Of a stretch of DNA of 64,000 nt, positions 41,505 to 49,009 are shown in pieces. Numbering within the stretch: position 1 is the first letter of the stretch; each line of letters opens with the position of its first letter. The position numbers and the translations under genes were made by a program. Origin of the DNA: Lentzea sp. NBRC 102530 (lineage in GTDB: Bacteria > Actinomycetota > Actinomycetes > Mycobacteriales > Pseudonocardiaceae). The notes under the pieces were generated by a model. It saw only the letters and a program-made list of their open reading frames with translations, searched no databases and was not told where the DNA came from. The stretch lies in assembly GCF_030269365.1 (NCBI RefSeq), contig NZ_BSTF01000002.1:769259-833258 (forward strand), written 5' to 3'.

Positions 41505-42666
41505 CCGGCAACCGGAGCCCGAAGTGGTTGAGGGTGGCGGGCAGCGGCGCGGACAGCACCGGCAGGTCGAGGTGCTCGGTGAGCACGTCCAGCAACGTGC
41601 CCGCCGCGGTGAGCACGAGGTCGCGCCCGGGACACTCGCCGGGACCCGCGCTGAACGGGACGATCGCCGGATCGCGGGGGCCGTCCCAGATCTCCGGGGC
41701 GTACCGGTCGGCGAACGGCAGGCGGTCGGGGTCGCGGTGGAAGAACGGGGTGAACACCACGAAGGACGTGCCCGTCGGCAGCAGGGTTCCGTGCCACCGC
41801 GTGTGTTCGGTGCTCTCCCGCAGCAGCAACGGCGTCGTCGGCCACAGGCGAGCCGACTCCAGCACGCCCCGCGCACCGGTACCGCCGATCGCGAGCGCGC
41901 GCATGAGGACGATCCCGGCCGCGTCGAACGCGAACAGCCAGTGCGGTACCTGCTCGACGAGCTGCTCGGGCTCGGCGGTGGCCGCGAGGCTGCCCGCTTC
42001 GCGACGGTCGAGGTGGGCGCGCAGCCGTCGGCGGAAGCGGTCCTGCGCGGCCTCGGCCCGCGGGCTGAGGTACGCCCAGTTCGCGCGCTGCCGCAGGGCT
42101 TTCAGGGCGTCGGTCAGCTGGTCGTCCTGCCGGGCCGCGTTGCCGAGCACCAGGCGCCGCACGATCCGCCACCACGCCTGGTTCAGCGCGTGCCAGGTCA
42201 GCTCACCGGTGCTCCTCGCGTGCCGCACGAGGAGGTCGCCCTCGTCCCGCACGACTTCCTCGGCCGGGATGTTCGGCGGGCGCAGCACCGTTTCGTTGAA
42301 CTCGCGCAGCTGCCGGCGGTGCGGCCCGCGCGTCACGATGAGGCCGTGCGGCTGGAAGTGCTCCAGCGCCGCGTTCTTCTCCTTGGTGGCGATGGAGAAC
42401 GGCTCGGGTGACTCCGCGAGCAGCCGGCCCACGTCGGCGGGGTCGAGCAGCAGCGCGAGGCTGCGGCCCGTGACGCGCAGCCGCAGCGGTTCGGGACCGT
42501 AGCGGTCCCGCAGGGCGCGCATCGTGGCGATCGCGGTGGCGTCCGACCGCAGCTTCTCGGCCAGCGCCATCACCCGCGGGCGACGGACGACGGCGCCTTT
42601 GGCGATGGTCGGGAGCAGAACCGTGCCGAACACCCGGACCGTGTCGAAGCGCGACGCGATTGCCAT
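41473..42666 (-). CDS. Cytochrome P450
   Basis: 397-aa P450. Heme-binding loop F-S-A-G-P-G-E-C-P-G-R (Cys ligand near res 345), K-helix E-S-T-E-H-T-R (E-x-x-R as E-H-T-R region), I-helix F-A-F-D-A-A-G-I (A-G-x-x-T site lacks the usual Thr), P-F-F-H-R-D-P-D-R meander. No membrane anchor; electron donor not in the window. Substrate unknown. ATG 42666 has AGGAGG 6 bases upstream. The degenerate I-helix oxygen-activation motif suggests a non-classical reaction such as peroxide use, as an inference. Confidence 0.9.
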   Translation of the reverse strand: MAIASRFDTVRVFGTVLLPTIAKGAVVRRPRVMALAEKLRSDATAIATMRALRDRYGPEPLRLRVTGRSLALLLDPADVGRLLAESPEPFSIATKEKNAALEHFQPHGLIVTRGPHRRQLREFNETVLRPPNIPAEEVVRDEGDLLVRHARSTGELTWHALNQAWWRIVRRLVLGNAARQDDQLTDALKALRQRANWAYLSPRAEAAQDRFRRRLRAHLDRREAGSLAATAEPEQLVEQVPHWLFAFDAAGIVLMRALAIGGTGARGVLESARLWPTTPLLLRESTEHTRWHGTLLPTGTSFVVFTPFFHRDPDRLPFADRYAPEIWDGPRDPAIVPFSAGPGECPGRDLVLTAAGTLLDVLTEHLDLPVLSAPLPATLNHFGLRLPVTAAGDRVRG

Positions 42667-42696
42667 GGATCCTCCTGGAACCTCGGATCTGAACGG

Positions 42697-42722
42697 CTAC
42701 CCGGCCGCGAGCGTCGTCACCC
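42697..42722 (-). promoter_or_regulatory. SigB/SigF-type promoter of the P450 gene
   Basis: Minus strand GGGT (42722-42719), 16-base spacer, GGGTAG (42702-42697), 30 bases before ATG 42666. The -35 fits only the loose GNNT form. Confidence 0.45.
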
Positions 42723-42729
42723 CCTTCGC

Positions 42730-42754
42730 GTGTACATCGGTTCGCCCCGGGTAG
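42730..42754 (+). promoter_or_regulatory. SigB/SigF-type promoter of the small-ORF/DUF4383 operon
   Basis: GTGT (42730-42733), 15-base spacer, GGGTAG (42749-42754), 37 bases before GTG 42792. Confidence 0.5.
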
Positions 42755-42791
42755 TCGGGGGCTACGAGCAACCACTGTGGAGAGTTCACCC

Positions 42792-42860
42792 GTGCCCGGA
42801 GTCAGCCACGCCGACGAGTGGAACCGGGTGGTGGTCGAGTTCCGGCGAGAGGAGAACTGA
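42792..42860 (+). CDS. Possible 22-residue small protein or leader peptide
   Basis: A short frame from GTG to TGA, 22 aa, acidic, with a GGAG site 9-12 bases upstream. Its stop is one base before the next ATG, in a G-A-G-A-G-G-A-G context that supplies the next ribosome binding site. It may be a coupling leader; conservation is unknown. Confidence 0.35.
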   Translation: MPGVSHADEWNRVVVEFRREEN

Positions 42861-42861
42861 C

Positions 42862-42966
42862 ATGAGGGCGGTCGTCCACCGGGACAACGAGGACACAGCG
42901 GCGCGGGAGGCCCTGGACGCGCGCGGAGACGGCTGGACCGAGGTCCTGCTGAAGCCGGGCCGCTGA
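42862..42966 (+). CDS. Possible 34-residue small protein
   Basis: ATG with an AGAGGAG site 6 bases upstream, 34 aa (M-R-A-V-V-H-R-D ... L-L-K-P-G-R), good codon use and a stop one base before the DUF4383 ATG. Regular spacing within an operon favours a real gene; no family recognised. Confidence 0.45.
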   Translation: MRAVVHRDNEDTAAREALDARGDGWTEVLLKPGR

Positions 42967-42967
42967 C

Positions 42968-43411
42968 ATGGCGCGCACCGAGACGGACGAACGCAGGGCG
43001 GTCCAGAAGATCGCGCTGGTGGCGAGTGCGGTCTTCGCACTGGTGGGCATCGCCGGGTTCGTCCCCGGCCTGACCACGAACCACGACGGGCTGATGTTCG
43101 CCGGGCACGAGTCGCACGCGATGCTGCTGGGAGTGTTCGCCGTGTCCGTGCTGCACAACATCGTCCACCTCGCCTTCGCGGTGGTGGGGTTCCTGATGTC
43201 CCGCACGGTCGACGGGGCACATCGGTTCCTCATCGGCGGAGGAGCGGTCTACCTGGTGCTGTTCGTGTACGGGCTGGTCTTCGGGCACAGCACCGACCTG
43301 AACTTCGTACCGGTGAACCCGGCCGACAACTGGCTGCACCTGTTCCTGGGCGCCGGCATGATCTTCCTCGGACGGGCGGCGGGCCGCGGTCATGGCACCC
43401 ACCGGCGGTGA
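42968..43411 (+). CDS. DUF4383-type four-helix membrane protein
   Basis: 147-aa membrane protein with four hydrophobic helices (about res 12-34, 56-78, 82-102, 117-137) and the pattern H-N-I-V-H-L-A-F-A-V-V-G and N-W-L-H-L-F-L-G-A-G-M-I-F typical of DUF4383. Function unknown; such genes are common in stress-induced actinobacterial operons. ATG 42968. Its last 20 bases overlap the epimerase start. Confidence 0.85.
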   Translation: MARTETDERRAVQKIALVASAVFALVGIAGFVPGLTTNHDGLMFAGHESHAMLLGVFAVSVLHNIVHLAFAVVGFLMSRTVDGAHRFLIGGGAVYLVLFVYGLVFGHSTDLNFVPVNPADNWLHLFLGAGMIFLGRAAGRGHGTHRR

Positions 43412-44318
43412 ACGGGTCGTCGTCACGGGCGGCGCGGGGTTTCTCGGCTCGCACGTCTGTGACGCGTTGACGGCGGAAGGCGCGCGGGTGGTCTGCGTGG
43501 ACTCGTTGCGCACCGGGTCGCTGCGGAACGTGCCGGACGGCACCGGAATCGTGATCGCCGACGTGTCCCGGCCCCTGGACCTGCTCGGCCCCGTCGACCT
43601 GATCGTGCACCTGGCGTGCCCGGCCTCGCCCCCGGACTACCTGCGCACCCCGGTGGACACGTTGAGAACAGGCGGGTTCGGCACCTACCACGCGCTGGAC
43701 CTGGCCCGCCGCAAGGACTGCCGGGTGGTGGTCGCGTCGACCAGCGAGGTCTACGGGGACCCGGAGGAGCACCCGCAGCGGGAGACCTACTGGGGTCACG
43801 TGAACCCGGTGGGGCCGCGCAGCGTGTACGACGAGGCCAAGCGGTTCGGTGAGGCGATGGCCACGGCCTTCCGGGCCGAACACTGTGTCGACGCCGGGAT
43901 CGTGCGGATCTTCAACACCTACGGGCCGCGGATGCGCGCGCACGACGGGCGGATGATCCCGACGTTCCTGCGGCAGGCGCTGGCGGGCGAACCGCTGACG
44001 GTGCACGGGGACGGCCTGCAGACGCGGTCGCTGTGTCATGTGGACGATCTGGTGCGGGGGCTGCTCGCGATGGCCCGCAGCCGCCACCCGGGACCGATCA
44101 ACCTCGGCAACCCGGCCGAGGTCACCGTCCTCGACGTCGCGCGCCGGACCATCGAGGTCACCGGCAGCGGGTCGGAGATCCGGCACGTCGAGCCGATGGT
44201 GGACGACCCACGCCGCCGGCGGCCGGACATCGGCCTGGCACAGGAGGTCCTCGGCTGGGAACCGAAGATCTCGCTGGAGGACGGGCTGCGCTCGTTTGCC
44301 CGGGAATTCGCCGGGTAG
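43392..44318 (+). CDS. NAD-dependent epimerase, UDP-xylose synthase-like
   Basis: 308-aa extended SDR. G-G-A-G-F-L-G (res 13-19), the C-P-A-S-P-P-D-Y segment near res 75-82 followed by P-V-D-T-L-R-T typical of UDP-glucuronate decarboxylases, S-T-S-E-V-Y-G-D-P, Y-D-E-A-K-R (catalytic Y-x-x-x-K), and R-I-F-N-T-Y-G-P-R-M. With the UDP-glucose dehydrogenase at 47676 it would give UDP-glucuronate then UDP-xylose. The stop TAG (44316-44318) is also the last half of the next gene's -10. Confidence 0.88.
   Translation: MAPTGGERVVVTGGAGFLGSHVCDALTAEGARVVCVDSLRTGSLRNVPDGTGIVIADVSRPLDLLGPVDLIVHLACPASPPDYLRTPVDTLRTGGFGTYHALDLARRKDCRVVVASTSEVYGDPEEHPQRETYWGHVNPVGPRSVYDEAKRFGEAMATAFRAEHCVDAGIVRIFNTYGPRMRAHDGRMIPTFLRQALAGEPLTVHGDGLQTRSLCHVDDLVRGLLAMARSRHPGPINLGNPAEVTVLDVARRTIEVTGSGSEIRHVEPMVDDPRRRRPDIGLAQEVLGWEPKISLEDGLRSFAREFAG
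44294..44318 (+). promoter_or_regulatory. SigB/SigF-type promoter of the carbamoyltransferase gene
   Basis: GTTT (44294-44297), 15-base spacer, GGGTAG (44313-44318), 9 bases before ATG 44328. It lies inside the end of the epimerase gene, and the T-A-G is that gene's stop codon. Confidence 0.7.
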
Positions 44319-44327
44319 CCGCACGTC

Positions 44328-45923
44328 ATGCGAGTTCTCGGGATCAACGCCGTGTTCCACGACCCGGCCGCGGCGCTCGTCGTCGACGGGGAGATCGCCG
44401 CCGCCGCGGAGGAGGAACGGTTCTCCCGCCGCAAGCACGGCAAGCGGCCGGTGCCGTTCTCGGCGTGGGAACAACCCGAGCTCTCCGCCCGCTGGTGCCT
44501 CGAGCGGGCCGGGCTCACGGCCGCCGACCTCGACGCCGTCGCGTACTCGTACGACCCGGACCTCGTCGACGCGGAGTACGCGCCGTGGGAGGACCTGCGC
44601 ACGACCTACGCCCGCAAGGCCCCGAACTTTCTCGCCACCGCCCTGCCGGGACTCGATCCCGCGATCGTGCGGTTCGTGCCGCACCACGTCGCGCACGCCG
44701 CGTCCACCGGCCTCGCCGCGCCGTTCGGCGGGAACTGCGCCGTGCTGGTGGCGGACGGCCGCGGCGAATGCGGATCGCACCTCGCCGGCCGGTACGTGGA
44801 CGGCGCGCTGACCACCCTCGCCTCGCAACGACTTCCGCACTCGCTCGGCCTGATGTACGAGGACCTGACCGAGCACCTCGGGTTCCTGCGCTCCAGCGAC
44901 GAGTACAAGGTGATGGCCCTCGCCTCGCACGCCGAGCCCGTGCACCTCGACCTGTTGCGAGAGCACGTGGTGGTGCGCGACGGGGGGTTCGAGATCCGTC
45001 CGCTGGACTGGAACACCCTGGCCAAGCGGCGCGGGAAGCACGACGACCTGGCACAGGAGCACGCGGAGCTGGCGGCGAGCGTGCAGGCGCGCCTCGAGGA
45101 GGTGCTGCTGAGCCTCGTGACCTGGTTGCACGACCGCACCGGCGAGACCAGGCTCACGATGGCCGGCGGCGTCGCGCTGAACTGCGTGGCCAACACCCGG
45201 ATCTTCGCGGACGGCCCGTTCGACGAGGTCTGGGTGCAGCCCGCCGCCGGCGACGCGGGCACGGCGCTGGGCGCCGCCCTGCACGTCAGCGAGGACGAGC
45301 TGACCCCGATGCCGGGGGCCGACCTCGGCAGGGGGTTCTCCGACGAGGAGATCGAGGCGGTCCTGCGGACGGCCGCCGTGCCGTACAAGCGGTCCGACGA
45401 CATCGCGCTGGAGGCCGCCGAGGCGCTGGCCGCGAACAAGATCGTCGCCTGGTTCCAGGGTCGCTCCGAGTACGGCCCGCGGGCGCTGGGCCGCCGCTCG
45501 CTGTTCGCGAACCCCTGCTACGCAGAGAACCTGACGCGGCTCAACGACGTGAAGGGTCGCGAGCAGTTCCGCCCGGTGGCGCCGGTGGTGCTCGCCGAGC
45601 GCGCGAGCGAGGTGTTCACCCGAGGACCGATTCCCAGCCCGTACATGCTGTTCGTGCACGACGTCCGTCCGGAGTGGATTGACCGCGTCCCGGCCGTGGT
45701 GCACGTGGACGGCACGGCCCGCGCGCAGACCGTCTCCGGCGATCCGTTGCTGGAACGGCTGTTGCGCGTGTTCGAGGACCGCACCGGCGTCCCGGTCGTG
45801 GTGAACACCAGCCTCAACACCGCGGGCCGTCCGATGGTCGACACCCCGCGGGACGCGCTGGAGTGCTTCGGTTCCTCACCGATCGACCTGCTCGCCATCG
45901 GCCCCTTCGCGGTGCGCCGATGA
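44328..45923 (+). CDS. Carbamoyltransferase (NodU/CmcH family)
   Basis: 531-aa enzyme that transfers carbamoyl from carbamoyl phosphate, via carbamoyl-adenylate, to a hydroxyl of a sugar or natural product. N-terminal Kae1-like fold with L-G-I-N-A-V-F-H-D-P-A-A-A-L-V, metal-binding H-H-V-A-H-A, D-E-Y-K-V-M-A-L-A; A-G-G-V-A-L-N-C-V-A-N; C-terminal YrdC-like-related part with R-S-E-Y-G-P-R-A-L-G-R-R-S, and N-T-S-L-N. Full length for the family. Here it probably decorates a glycan sugar. The next gene overlaps by ATGA. Confidence 0.93.
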   Translation: MRVLGINAVFHDPAAALVVDGEIAAAAEEERFSRRKHGKRPVPFSAWEQPELSARWCLERAGLTAADLDAVAYSYDPDLVDAEYAPWEDLRTTYARKAPNFLATALPGLDPAIVRFVPHHVAHAASTGLAAPFGGNCAVLVADGRGECGSHLAGRYVDGALTTLASQRLPHSLGLMYEDLTEHLGFLRSSDEYKVMALASHAEPVHLDLLREHVVVRDGGFEIRPLDWNTLAKRRGKHDDLAQEHAELAASVQARLEEVLLSLVTWLHDRTGETRLTMAGGVALNCVANTRIFADGPFDEVWVQPAAGDAGTALGAALHVSEDELTPMPGADLGRGFSDEEIEAVLRTAAVPYKRSDDIALEAAEALAANKIVAWFQGRSEYGPRALGRRSLFANPCYAENLTRLNDVKGREQFRPVAPVVLAERASEVFTRGPIPSPYMLFVHDVRPEWIDRVPAVVHVDGTARAQTVSGDPLLERLLRVFEDRTGVPVVVNTSLNTAGRPMVDTPRDALECFGSSPIDLLAIGPFAVRR

Positions 45924-46819
45924 GGTACTCGGTGGTCATCCCGACCGTGGGCCGCCCGAACCTGGACCGCCTGCTGGACTCCCTCGCCGAAGGCGACGGA
46001 CCGGAGCCGCACGAGGTCATCGTGGTGGACGACCGCGTCACGCGGCTCGGCCCGGCGGCGGCGCGCAACACCGGCTGGCGCGCGGCGAGCGGCGACTGGG
46101 TGGCGTTCGTCGACGACGACGTGGTCCTCGCCTCCGACTGGAAGGCGCGGCTGTGCGCGGACCTGGCGGACCTGCCCGCCGACGTGGGCGCGAGCCAGGC
46201 GAGGATCGTCGTCCCGCTGCCGGGAGGCCGCCTGCCGACCGACGCCGAACGCGGCACGGCGGGGCTCGCGTCGGCGCACTGGATCACCGCGGACATGGCG
46301 TACCGGCGGGAGGCGCTGGCCAGGGCGGGTGGCTTCGACGAACGGTTCCCGCGCGCCTACCGGGAAGACGCCGAACTCGCGTTGCGCGTGCAGGAACTGG
46401 GATACCGGATCGTGCGCGGGTCCAGGGTGACGACACACCCGGTGAAGCCCGCGACCTTCCTGACCAGCGTCCGCGACCAGCGCGGCAACGCCGACGACGC
46501 GTTGCTGCGACGGCTGGCGGGACCGCGGTGGCGCTCCCGGATCGGGGGAGCGAGCGGACGGCTGCGGTCGCACGCGCTGACCACCGCGGCCGGTCTGCTG
46601 GCGGTCCTCTGCGGCGCACTGGGCCTGCGTCTCTGCGCCCGTGCGTGCGCGGCGGTGTGGGGCGGGCGAACGGCGTTGTTCGCGGCCGAGCGGATCGCAC
46701 CCGGCCCGAAGACGGTGGACGAGATCGCCCGGATGGTCGTGACCAGCGCGCTGATCCCGCCCGTCGCGTGCTGGCACCGGCTGCGCGGGGAACTGAGGCA
46801 CCGGCGGGTGCGGCCGTGA
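45920..46819 (+). CDS. Glycosyltransferase family 2 protein
   Basis: 299-aa GT-A transferase: V-V-I-P-T-V-G-R-P-N (res 5-14), V-I-V-V-D-D, D-W-V-A-F-V-D-D-D-V (D-x-D metal site), F-P-R-A-Y-R-E-D-A-E-L-A-L-R (E-D catalytic region). C-terminal helices (res 215-240) may associate with the membrane. ATG overlaps the preceding stop by 4 bases and the next gene by GTGA, so it is part of a tightly coupled operon. Confidence 0.9.
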   Translation: MRYSVVIPTVGRPNLDRLLDSLAEGDGPEPHEVIVVDDRVTRLGPAAARNTGWRAASGDWVAFVDDDVVLASDWKARLCADLADLPADVGASQARIVVPLPGGRLPTDAERGTAGLASAHWITADMAYRREALARAGGFDERFPRAYREDAELALRVQELGYRIVRGSRVTTHPVKPATFLTSVRDQRGNADDALLRRLAGPRWRSRIGGASGRLRSHALTTAAGLLAVLCGALGLRLCARACAAVWGGRTALFAAERIAPGPKTVDEIARMVVTSALIPPVACWHRLRGELRHRRVRP

Positions 46820-47715
46820 GGATCCTCGTGCTCCGGGCGCTCGGACTGGGTGACCTGCTGACGGCGGTGCCCGCGCTGCGGGGACTGCGGACCGCGTTCC
46901 CGCGGGCGGAGATCGCCCTGGCCGCACCGGCGTGGCTCGCCGACGCGGTCGACCGGGTGGACGCCGTGGACCGCCTGGTGCCGACGGAGGAACTCGCGCC
47001 GATCGACTACGACCGGCCCGATCTCGCGGTGAACCTGCACGGCCGCGGGCCGCAGAGCGTGCGCAGACTGCTCGACACCGGCCCGCACCGGCTCATCACC
47101 TACGGCGAGCAGGACGGCGACGAACGGGTGCTCGCGGCGCGGTGGCCGGACCAGCGGCACGAGATGCTGCGGTGGTGCGACCTGCTGCGGGGCAAGGCCA
47201 TCCGCTGCGACCCCGACGACTTCCGGCTCCCCCCGGTGGGAGCCCGCACCGGCAAGATCGTGATCCACCCCGGTGCGAGCACGGGGGCGCGGCGGTGGCC
47301 GGTGGAGAGGTACGCGGCGGTCGCGCGGGCGCTGGGTCCCGAGGTGGTCGTGACGGCCGGACCGGGGGAACGGGCACTCGCCCGGCGGGTGAGCCGCACC
47401 GTCGTGGCCGGCACCCTCGCCGAACTCATGGACCTGGTCGCCACCGCGCGCCTGGTCATCTGCGGTGACACCGGTGTCGCCCACGTCGCCACCGCCTACC
47501 GCACACCGTCGGTCGTCCTGTTCGGCCCTGTCTCCCCGCGGCTCTGGGGACCTCGCCGGGGCCCGCACCGGGCGCTCTGGCACGGCAGGACCGGCGACAC
47601 GTTCGCGGACGACCCCGATCCCGGCCTGCTGCGGATCACGGTCGACGAGGTCCTCGAAGTAGCCGGAGGTGTGTTGTGCGGATCGGCGTCATCGGTGCGG
47701 GCTACGTCGGCCTGA
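46816..47715 (+). CDS. Glycosyltransferase family 9 (heptosyltransferase-like)
   Basis: 299-aa GT-B enzyme of the ADP-heptose:glycan transferase family: L-V-L-R-A-L-G-L-G-D-L-L-T-A-V-P-A-L (res 4-21), H-P-G-A-S-T-G-A-R-R-W-P, G-D-T-G-V-A-H-V-A-T-A-Y, L-F-G-P-V-S-P-R-L-W-G. The nearby heptose-activation genes fit this donor. The last 40 bases overlap the UDP-glucose dehydrogenase gene. Confidence 0.9.
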   Translation: MRILVLRALGLGDLLTAVPALRGLRTAFPRAEIALAAPAWLADAVDRVDAVDRLVPTEELAPIDYDRPDLAVNLHGRGPQSVRRLLDTGPHRLITYGEQDGDERVLAARWPDQRHEMLRWCDLLRGKAIRCDPDDFRLPPVGARTGKIVIHPGASTGARRWPVERYAAVARALGPEVVVTAGPGERALARRVSRTVVAGTLAELMDLVATARLVICGDTGVAHVATAYRTPSVVLFGPVSPRLWGPRRGPHRALWHGRTGDTFADDPDPGLLRITVDEVLEVAGGVLCGSASSVRATSA

Positions 47716-48884
47716 CCACCGCCGCGTGCTTCGCGCGCCTGGGCCACCGGGTGGTCTGTGCCGACGTGGACGGGGCGAAGGTCGAGGCCCTGCGGGCGGG
47801 AGAGGTCGGGCTGCACGAGCCAGACCTGCCGGAACTCGTGGCCGAAGGGCTCGCGAACGGGCGGCTGGAGTTCGTGCACGGCACGAGTCTGTCCGATGTG
47901 GACTTCACGTTCGTCTGCGTGCCGACCCCGGAGGGCGACGACGGCGCGGCCGACCTCACGGCGGTCGAGGAGGTGCTGGGCCAGGTGACCTCCCGGGTGG
48001 TGCTGAAGTCGACCGTGCCGGTCGGCACGGGGGCACGGCACCCCGGCGTCGTGTCGAACCCCGAGTTCCTGCGCGAAGGTCACGCCGTCGAGGACTTCCT
48101 GCGTCCGCAACGGATCGTGGTCGGCGCCCGGCACGAGCGCGACGCCCGCGCGGTGGCCGACCTGTACGCGCGCACAGGCGCGCCCGTCGTGCTCACCGAC
48201 AACACGAGCGCCGAGCTGGTGAAGTACGCCAGCAACTGCTTCCTGGCGCTGAAGCTGTCCTACGTCAACACGCTGGCCGAGCTGTGCGAGCGACTCGACG
48301 CGGACGTCGACGCGGTGACCGGGGGCATGCGGCTCGACGACCGGATCGGCGCGTCGTGCCTCGCACCGGGGCCGGGCTGGGGAGGTTCCTGCCTGCCCAA
48401 GGACACCCTCGCGCTGCTCGCCACGGCGCGCGCCGCGGACGTCGACTTCGCCACCCTCGAGGCCGCCGTCACGACCAACCGCCGCCAGCCGCACCGGGTC
48501 GCCGACGCGGTCCGCGCCGAACTCGGTGCGCTCACCGGCAGGCGGATCGCGTTGCTGGGGCTGACCTTCAAGGCGGGGACGAACGACCTGCGCGACTCAC
48601 CGGCCCTCGCCGTCGCGGCCGTCCTGGCCCAGGAAGGCGCGGAACTCGTCGCCTACGACCCGTGCGTGAACGCGGACCTGCCCGGCATCACCGTCGCCGG
48701 CACCGCGGCGGAAGCCGCCACCGGGGCGGACGCGCTGCTGGTGCTGACGGAGTGGCCGGAGTTCGCGGAGCTCGACTGGCCCGACCTGGTGCGGCGGGTT
48801 CGCGGGCCGTTGATCGTCGACACCCGCGGTGTCGTGCCGGGGGACAAGGCGGTCCAGACGGGGTTCCGGCTCGTCAGGGGGTAG
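47676..48884 (+). CDS. ugd: UDP-glucose 6-dehydrogenase
   Basis: 402-aa NAD-dependent enzyme making UDP-glucuronate. G-A-G-Y-V-G-L-T-T-A (res 7-16), V-P-T-P (res 87-90 region), K-S-T-V-P-V-G-T-G, P-E-F-L-R-E-G, N-C-F-L-A-L-K, the catalytic Cys in G-P-G-W-G-G-S-C-L-P-K-D, and L-G-L-T-F-K-A-G-T-N-D-L-R-D-S. GTG 47676 follows GGAGGT. Supplies the uronate or, with the 43392 enzyme, pentose precursor of the glycan. Followed by a 45-base repeat. Confidence 0.95.
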   Translation: MRIGVIGAGYVGLTTAACFARLGHRVVCADVDGAKVEALRAGEVGLHEPDLPELVAEGLANGRLEFVHGTSLSDVDFTFVCVPTPEGDDGAADLTAVEEVLGQVTSRVVLKSTVPVGTGARHPGVVSNPEFLREGHAVEDFLRPQRIVVGARHERDARAVADLYARTGAPVVLTDNTSAELVKYASNCFLALKLSYVNTLAELCERLDADVDAVTGGMRLDDRIGASCLAPGPGWGGSCLPKDTLALLATARAADVDFATLEAAVTTNRRQPHRVADAVRAELGALTGRRIALLGLTFKAGTNDLRDSPALAVAAVLAQEGAELVAYDPCVNADLPGITVAGTAAEAATGADALLVLTEWPEFAELDWPDLVRRVRGPLIVDTRGVVPGDKAVQTGFRLVRG

Positions 48885-48919
48885 GCCGTGGCCCCAGGGG
48901 CGCCCGTGACAGGCGCGGT

Positions 48920-49009
48920 GTCCCGGGCCTCGGCCGCTGCTGCTCGCCGGGCGGGACCTGGTCAGTCCCGGGCCTCGGCCGCTGCTGCTCGCCCGGCGGG
49001 ACCTGGTCA
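48920..49009. repeat. Two tandem 45-base direct repeats, hairpin-forming
   Basis: Copies at 48920-48964 and 48965-49009 differ by one base. Each starts GTCCCGGGCC and contains GCGGGAC near its end, so each can fold on itself (GTCCCG with CGGGAC). They fill the gap between convergent ugd and aldehyde dehydrogenase and end with the latter's stop codon. Likely a duplicated bidirectional terminator. Confidence 0.92.

Noticed and set aside
43230..45704. An 824-codon open frame on the minus strand
   Set aside because: Antisense to the epimerase and carbamoyltransferase, both with full catalytic motifs.
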